Position numbers and translations under genes: made by a program. Positions 6,135 to 8,962 of a DNA stretch of 8,962 nucleotides are shown here, piece after piece. The notes under the pieces are model-generated. The model had not been told where the DNA came from and did not search any database. It worked only from the letters and a program-made list of their open reading frames with translations. The stretch is from Candidatus Rokuibacteriota bacterium (GTDB lineage Bacteria > Methylomirabilota > Methylomirabilia > Rokubacteriales > CSP1-6), in the NCBI GenBank assembly GCA_003221595.1, contig QHSM01000361.1, forward strand, positions 1 to 8,962, read 5' to 3'. Position 1 is the first letter of the stretch; the number at the start of each line of letters is the position of its first letter.

Positions 6135-7679
6135 ATGAGGCGCGTCATCATTCCGCTTGGCATCGCGTTCATTGCCTGCCTGGCCTTCTTCGGATCGCCG
6201 CGGCCGGCGTCGGCGGCACCCGACGGCACCGTGACCTGGGGTGTGCACATCACGCTGGCGTCGCGCTGGCTCGATCCGGCCGAGACCGAGGGAATCATCA
6301 CGCCGTTCATGTTCCTGTACGCGCTCCACGACGCGCTCGTGAAGCCGATGCCGGCCGGCTGGAACACGCCGAGCCTGGCCGAGTCGTGGACCCAGTCGAA
6401 GGACGGGCTCACGTACGAGTTCGTCCTGCGCAAGGGAGTCAAGTTCCACAACGGCGACCCGGTGACGACCGAGGACGTGAAGTTCTCGTACGACCGCTAC
6501 CGCGGCGCCGGCGCGAAGCTGCTCAAGGACCGCGTCAAGGACGTGCAGATCGTCGACGCCGGCCGCATTCGATTCCTGCTCAAGGAGCCGTGGCCCGACT
6601 TCATGACGTTCTACGGGACCTCGGCCACCGGAAGCGGCTGGGTCGTGCCGAAGAAGTACGTCGAGAAGGTCGGCGACGACGGCTTCAAGCGGGCGCCGAT
6701 CGGCGCGGGGCCGTACAAGTTCGTGAGCTTCAATCCGGGCGTCGAGCTGGTGCTGGAGGCCTACGAGGGCTACTGGCGCAAGACGCCCAGCATCAAGCGG
6801 CTCGTGCTCCGGAGCCTGCCCGAGGAGACCACGCGGGCCGCGGCCCTCAAGAAGGGCGAGGTCGACATCGCGTACCTCCTGACCGGGCCCGTCGCCGAGG
6901 ACATCCAGCGCACGCCGGGGCTCAAGCTCACGGCGCCGAGCCAGTCGAGCGGCGTCTTCTGGCTCGACATGCCCGACCAGTGGGATCCCAAATCGCCGTG
7001 GGCCGACCGGCGGGTACGGCTGGCCGCCAGTCACGCCATCGATCGCAAGTCGCTGAACCAGGCCGAGACGCTCGGGTTCTCGCGTCCGACCGGCGGCATC
7101 ATTCCCCGGGCCTTCGAGTTCTCGAAAGCGTTCGAGCCGGCGGCCTTCGATCCGGCGCGCGCCAAGCAGCTCATGGCCGAGGCGGGGTATCCCAACGGCT
7201 TCGACGCCGGCGATTTCTATCCGTGGCCGCCGTACACGTCGATGGGCGAGGCGCTCGCCTCGTACCTGCAGACCGTCGGGATCAGGTCGCGCATCCGGAC
7301 CATGGAGCGCGCGACTCTCACCACGGCGTGGCGCGAAAAGAAGCTCAAGGGGCTGATCGTCGGCATCACCGGCGCGGGCGGCAACGCCGCGACGCGGCTC
7401 GAGGCGTACGTCAGCAAGGAGGGCGTCTACACCGCTGGCGTCATTCCGGAGGTCGAGGATCTCTTCCAGCGTCAGGCGCGCGAGACCGACGTGAAGCGGC
7501 GCGAGGCGCTGATCCACCAGATCCAGCAGATCCTCCACGACCGCCTGACGCACGTGCCGATCTACGAGCTTGCCTTCACCTGGGGCATCGGCCCGCGGCT
7601 CGAGGAGCCGGGGATCAGCCTCATCAAGGGCTATGCGTACTCGGCGCCGTACGAGGATATGAAGCTGAAGCGACCCTAG
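6135..7679 (+). CDS. ABC transporter substrate-binding protein, family 5 (peptide/nickel-type)
   Basis: A 514-residue exported solute-binding protein of the SBP_bac_5 family, which captures oligopeptides, nickel chelates or other organic solutes in the periplasm and delivers them to an ABC permease. The N terminus (MRRVIIPLGIAFIACLAFF then PASAAPDG) is a signal peptide with a likely cleavage near residue 28. There is no lipobox Cys. The family signature is clear at about residues 82-121: AESWTQSKDGLTYEF, then LRKGVKFHNGDPVTTEDVKF. GAGPYKFVSFNPG and YWRKTPSIKRLVL follow. The later AGYPNGFD motif and a C-terminal YELAFTWGI region match the standard layout and length. The ATG at 6135 was chosen because GGAGG lies five bases upstream and the signal peptide begins there; an in-frame ATG at 6102 would put 11 residues in front of it. 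No permease or ATPase is adjacent, so it is an orphan within this window. Its ligand is unknown. Confidence 0.93.
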   Translation: MRRVIIPLGIAFIACLAFFGSPRPASAAPDGTVTWGVHITLASRWLDPAETEGIITPFMFLYALHDALVKPMPAGWNTPSLAESWTQSKDGLTYEFVLRKGVKFHNGDPVTTEDVKFSYDRYRGAGAKLLKDRVKDVQIVDAGRIRFLLKEPWPDFMTFYGTSATGSGWVVPKKYVEKVGDDGFKRAPIGAGPYKFVSFNPGVELVLEAYEGYWRKTPSIKRLVLRSLPEETTRAAALKKGEVDIAYLLTGPVAEDIQRTPGLKLTAPSQSSGVFWLDMPDQWDPKSPWADRRVRLAASHAIDRKSLNQAETLGFSRPTGGIIPRAFEFSKAFEPAAFDPARAKQLMAEAGYPNGFDAGDFYPWPPYTSMGEALASYLQTVGIRSRIRTMERATLTTAWREKKLKGLIVGITGAGGNAATRLEAYVSKEGVYTAGVIPEVEDLFQRQARETDVKRREALIHQIQQILHDRLTHVPIYELAFTWGIGPRLEEPGISLIKGYAYSAPYEDMKLKRP

Positions 7680-8491
7680 AACTTGAGGAAGCCCTTGAGC
7701 GCGGCGAGGACGGCGTCGGGGTTGTCCTCGTGCAGCGTGTGCACGGCGTGCGGGATCTCGACGAACTGGCCGCGCGGGAGCTCCTTGGCCATCCGCTCGG
7801 CGACGTCGCGGTCCAGCACGGTGCTGCTCTCGCCGCGCAGGACGAGGCTCGGCGGCGTGATGCTCCGGAGCACCGCCCACCAGTCGAGGTCGAGCTGGGA
7901 GCGCCGCTCCTTGACGCTCGGGTGCCACGTCCAGACCAGCGCGCCGTCGGCCCGCTGGCGCAGGCTCGACGCGGCGACCCAGCGGTAGTAGTGGATCCCC
8001 GGATACGGGTTGCCGCGATACAGGTGCTGCGCCGCCTGCTCGATGCTCTCCCACGTCGCCGGCTCGGGCGGGCCCGCGGGAGCGAGCGCCGCGCGCTTGC
8101 TGACCTCCGGACCGATGTCGACGATCACGAGCTTCTGGATGAGCTCCGGGCGCTTCGACGCGAAATAGATCGCGTTGCGGCCGCCCATCGACAGTCCGAC
8201 CAGGACGAGCGTGGTCAGGCCGAGCTGGTCGATGACGCCGCCGATGTCGTCGAAGGACGCGAGGGCGTTGTAGACCTCGGCGGGGTCACTGTCACCGTGG
8301 CCCCGCTGGTCCATCGCGTACACGTGGAAGTGCGGCTGGAGCGCGATGCTGAGCGTGTCCCAGGCGTGCGCGTGGCCGGTGAAGCCGTGCAGGAGCAGCA
8401 GCGGTGTGCGGCCCTCGCCGCCCCAGTCGAGGACGTGGAGGCGCAGACCCTTCACCGAGAAATAGCGATCGAGCGGCCTCAGCAGATTCAT
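7676..8491 (-). CDS. Alpha/beta-fold hydrolase
   Basis: A 271-residue cytoplasmic serine hydrolase of the alpha/beta fold, in the size class of 2-hydroxymuconate-semialdehyde hydrolases, enol-lactonases and esterases. The oxyanion-hole motif LLLLHGFTGHAHAWD is at residues 31-45, followed by AMDQRGHGDSDP at 59-70 and the nucleophile elbow GLSMGG at 99-104 with S101. The likely catalytic His is H251 in IPHAVHTLHEDNP. The usual acid after strand 6 is not obvious, because GESSTVLD has Thr where Asp often stands. D227, D229 or D125 of VDIGPE may serve. I chose ATG 8491 over an in-frame ATG at 8569 because homologues begin just before the DRYFSVKGLRLHVLDWG region and the extra 26 residues look like untranslated GC-rich sequence. 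The Shine-Dalgarno is weak (GGGGG). Its stop overlaps that of the convergent binding-protein gene in the sequence CTAG. The substrate is unknown. Confidence 0.93.
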   Translation of the reverse strand: MNLLRPLDRYFSVKGLRLHVLDWGGEGRTPLLLLHGFTGHAHAWDTLSIALQPHFHVYAMDQRGHGDSDPAEVYNALASFDDIGGVIDQLGLTTLVLVGLSMGGRNAIYFASKRPELIQKLVIVDIGPEVSKRAALAPAGPPEPATWESIEQAAQHLYRGNPYPGIHYYRWVAASSLRQRADGALVWTWHPSVKERRSQLDLDWWAVLRSITPPSLVLRGESSTVLDRDVAERMAKELPRGQFVEIPHAVHTLHEDNPDAVLAALKGFLKF

Positions 8492-8540
8492 GGTCGGGCC
8501 CCCAGGCGGCGAGTCGGGTCGGTGGAACGCATCGCATACC

Positions 8541-8569
8541 CTTATCGCCCCGTTCGGGCCGGGAAGCAA
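8541..8569 (-). promoter_or_regulatory. Weak candidate promoter for the alpha/beta hydrolase
   Basis: On the minus strand TTGCTT (8569-8564, 3 of 6 to TTGACA) is followed after 17 bases by GATAAG (8546-8541, 4 of 6 to TATAAT), about 50 bases before the ATG at 8491. It lies just beyond the terminator-like hairpin of the preceding gene, where a new promoter would be needed. The consensus match is weak and this is only a suggestion. I see nothing else in the 143-base gap 8492-8634 apart from this and the hairpin. Confidence 0.2.
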
Positions 8570-8570
8570 G

Positions 8571-8606
8571 CGGGTGGCGGCGAAAGGTCCCTTCCGCCGC
8601 CACCCG
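8571..8606 (-). terminator. Strong hairpin terminator after the DUF1344-like gene
   Basis: The arms CGGGTGGCGGCG (8571-8582) and CGCCGCCACCCG (8595-8606) pair perfectly over 12 bp. Inside, after one A/C mismatch, AAGG and CCTT can add four more pairs around a tiny loop. It lies about 30 bases past the stop of the minus-strand small gene. On the minus strand the stem is followed by CTTGCTTCCC, moderately pyrimidine-rich but not a strong T tract. Confidence 0.6.
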
Positions 8607-8634
8607 GAGAAGTCAGCCGCCGGCTGTCGCCCGC

Positions 8635-8910
8635 TTACCGTGCGGGCAGCACCATGAACGAGGTCGCGATCTTCTGGCCATCCTTCTCTTCGTAGCTCGC
8701 CTTCACGCTGGCGCCCGGCTTCAGCGACTGCTTCTCCACGGTCAGGGTGGGCGGGAGCGTGAGCTGGGTGCCGTCATCGAGCGTCACCATATGGCCGCTC
8801 GGATCGACGCTCTTGATCTTGCCCTGAACCTCGGCGGCCCAGGCGATCGGCGCCAGCACCATGACGAACGCGACGACGGACAGCACCAGGACACTGCATA
8901 CCTTCTTCAT
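8635..8910 (-). CDS. Small secreted DUF1344-like protein
   Basis: A 91-residue exported protein of unknown function. Residues 1-25 form a clear signal peptide: MKK, a long hydrophobic run (VLVLSVVAFVMVLAPIAW) and the cleavage motif AWA-AE. The mature part of about 66 residues has VQGKIKSVDPSGHMVTLDDG, then TQLTLPPTLTVEKQSLKPGASVKASYEEKDGQKIATSF. This pattern (a G-x-I-K-S-V-D repeat, a TLDDGT turn, a 'LKPGxxVxxxY' strand and a C-terminal IAT) matches what I recall of DUF1344, a small all-beta periplasmic family of unknown role. The ATG at 8910 follows GAGGAGGG at ideal spacing, so the start is secure. A strong hairpin follows the gene, so it is likely its own transcript. Its promoter should lie mostly beyond position 8910, near or past the window edge. 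No link to the neighbouring hydrolase is evident other than strand. Confidence 0.88.
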   Translation of the reverse strand: MKKVCSVLVLSVVAFVMVLAPIAWAAEVQGKIKSVDPSGHMVTLDDGTQLTLPPTLTVEKQSLKPGASVKASYEEKDGQKIATSFMVLPAR

Positions 8911-8962
8911 CAGGGCCCTCCTCGATGATTGAGAGTTTCTCCTCGGCGCCAGACGGCGAGAC

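Noticed and set aside
6114..8054. Long minus-strand open frame antisense to the binding protein
   Set aside because: Arg/Leu-rich shadow of the real gene on the other strand. It has no recognisable motif and no plausible start signal.
8492..8569. N-terminal extension of the alpha/beta hydrolase from an upstream ATG
   Set aside because: The extra 26 residues are rich in Pro and Gly with no family match, and the internal ATG at 8491 sits where homologues normally begin.
5924..8695. Very long plus-strand open frame (about 920 codons) covering the binding protein, the hydrolase and the small gene
   Set aside because: Its product is dominated by Arg, Ala and Gly with no domain motif, and it runs out of frame with, or antisense to, genes with clear motifs. 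Long stop-free shadow frames are expected in GC-rich DNA.
8947..8954. CGCCAGAC upstream of the small secreted protein, matching part of the repeat at 3329-3335
   Set aside because: Only eight bases are shared and the second inverted arm is not reproduced, so a common operator is not supported.
1..8962. Mobile elements, CRISPR, tRNA/rRNA genes or a defence system
   Set aside because: I looked for transposase or integrase motifs, regularly spaced repeats, tRNA cloverleaf sequences and nuclease/helicase modules on both strands and saw none.

Overview
The window is GC-rich bacterial chromosome, densely packed with genes, and most third codon positions are G or C. The gene content is accessory catabolism and uptake: FAD, luciferase-like, SDR, aldo/keto and fumarylacetoacetate-hydrolase-family enzymes plus ABC and EamA transport parts. 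The two exported proteins have ordinary signal peptides without a visible lipobox, which suits a Gram-negative-type envelope. This style resembles soil metagenome lineages such as Rokubacteria/Methylomirabilota or GC-rich Proteobacteria. That placement is an impression from gene content, not a measured assignment. I see no rRNA, tRNA, CRISPR array, transposase, integrase or phage gene.

Layout. (1) Positions 1-3302, minus strand: an apparent operon transcribed right to left, in the order FAH-family hydrolase, aldo/keto reductase, FAD-dependent aromatic-type monooxygenase, and the start of an ABC transporter ATPase that runs off the left edge. The last three genes are almost contiguous (13-base and 1-base gaps). 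An 88-base gap holding a strong hairpin separates the first two. (2) Positions 3303-3493: a divergent promoter region. (3) Positions 3494-5329, plus strand: a two-gene operon of a luciferase-like (LLM) flavin/F420 oxidoreductase and an SDR-fold protein that lacks the canonical catalytic Ser and Tyr. It converges on (4), positions 5343-6103, minus strand: an EamA/DMT-type permease broken by a frameshift and apparent internal deletion. A perfect 26-base palindrome lies at the convergence point. (5) Positions 6135-7679, plus strand: a family 5 (peptide/nickel-type) periplasmic substrate-binding protein with no permease beside it. Its stop codon overlaps that of (6), a minus-strand alpha/beta hydrolase (7676-8491). 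Upstream of the hydrolase on the same strand is a small secreted DUF1344-like protein (8635-8910), followed by a strong hairpin terminator.

How the parts may work together (inference): the left operon looks like a peripheral pathway for an aromatic or related organic acid. The ABC system would import it, the flavoprotein would hydroxylate it, the aldo/keto reductase would adjust a carbonyl, and the FAH-family enzyme would hydrolyse or isomerise a ring-opened diketo acid. The divergent LLM and SDR genes could supply another oxygenation or redox step on the same or a related compound. No ring-cleavage dioxygenase, permease or regulator lies inside the window, so the substrate cannot be named. 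I found no clearly new multi-gene system. The most notable points are the SDR without its catalytic Ser/Tyr, the broken EamA gene with repeats at the break, and the set of long perfect inverted repeats in the gaps between genes.
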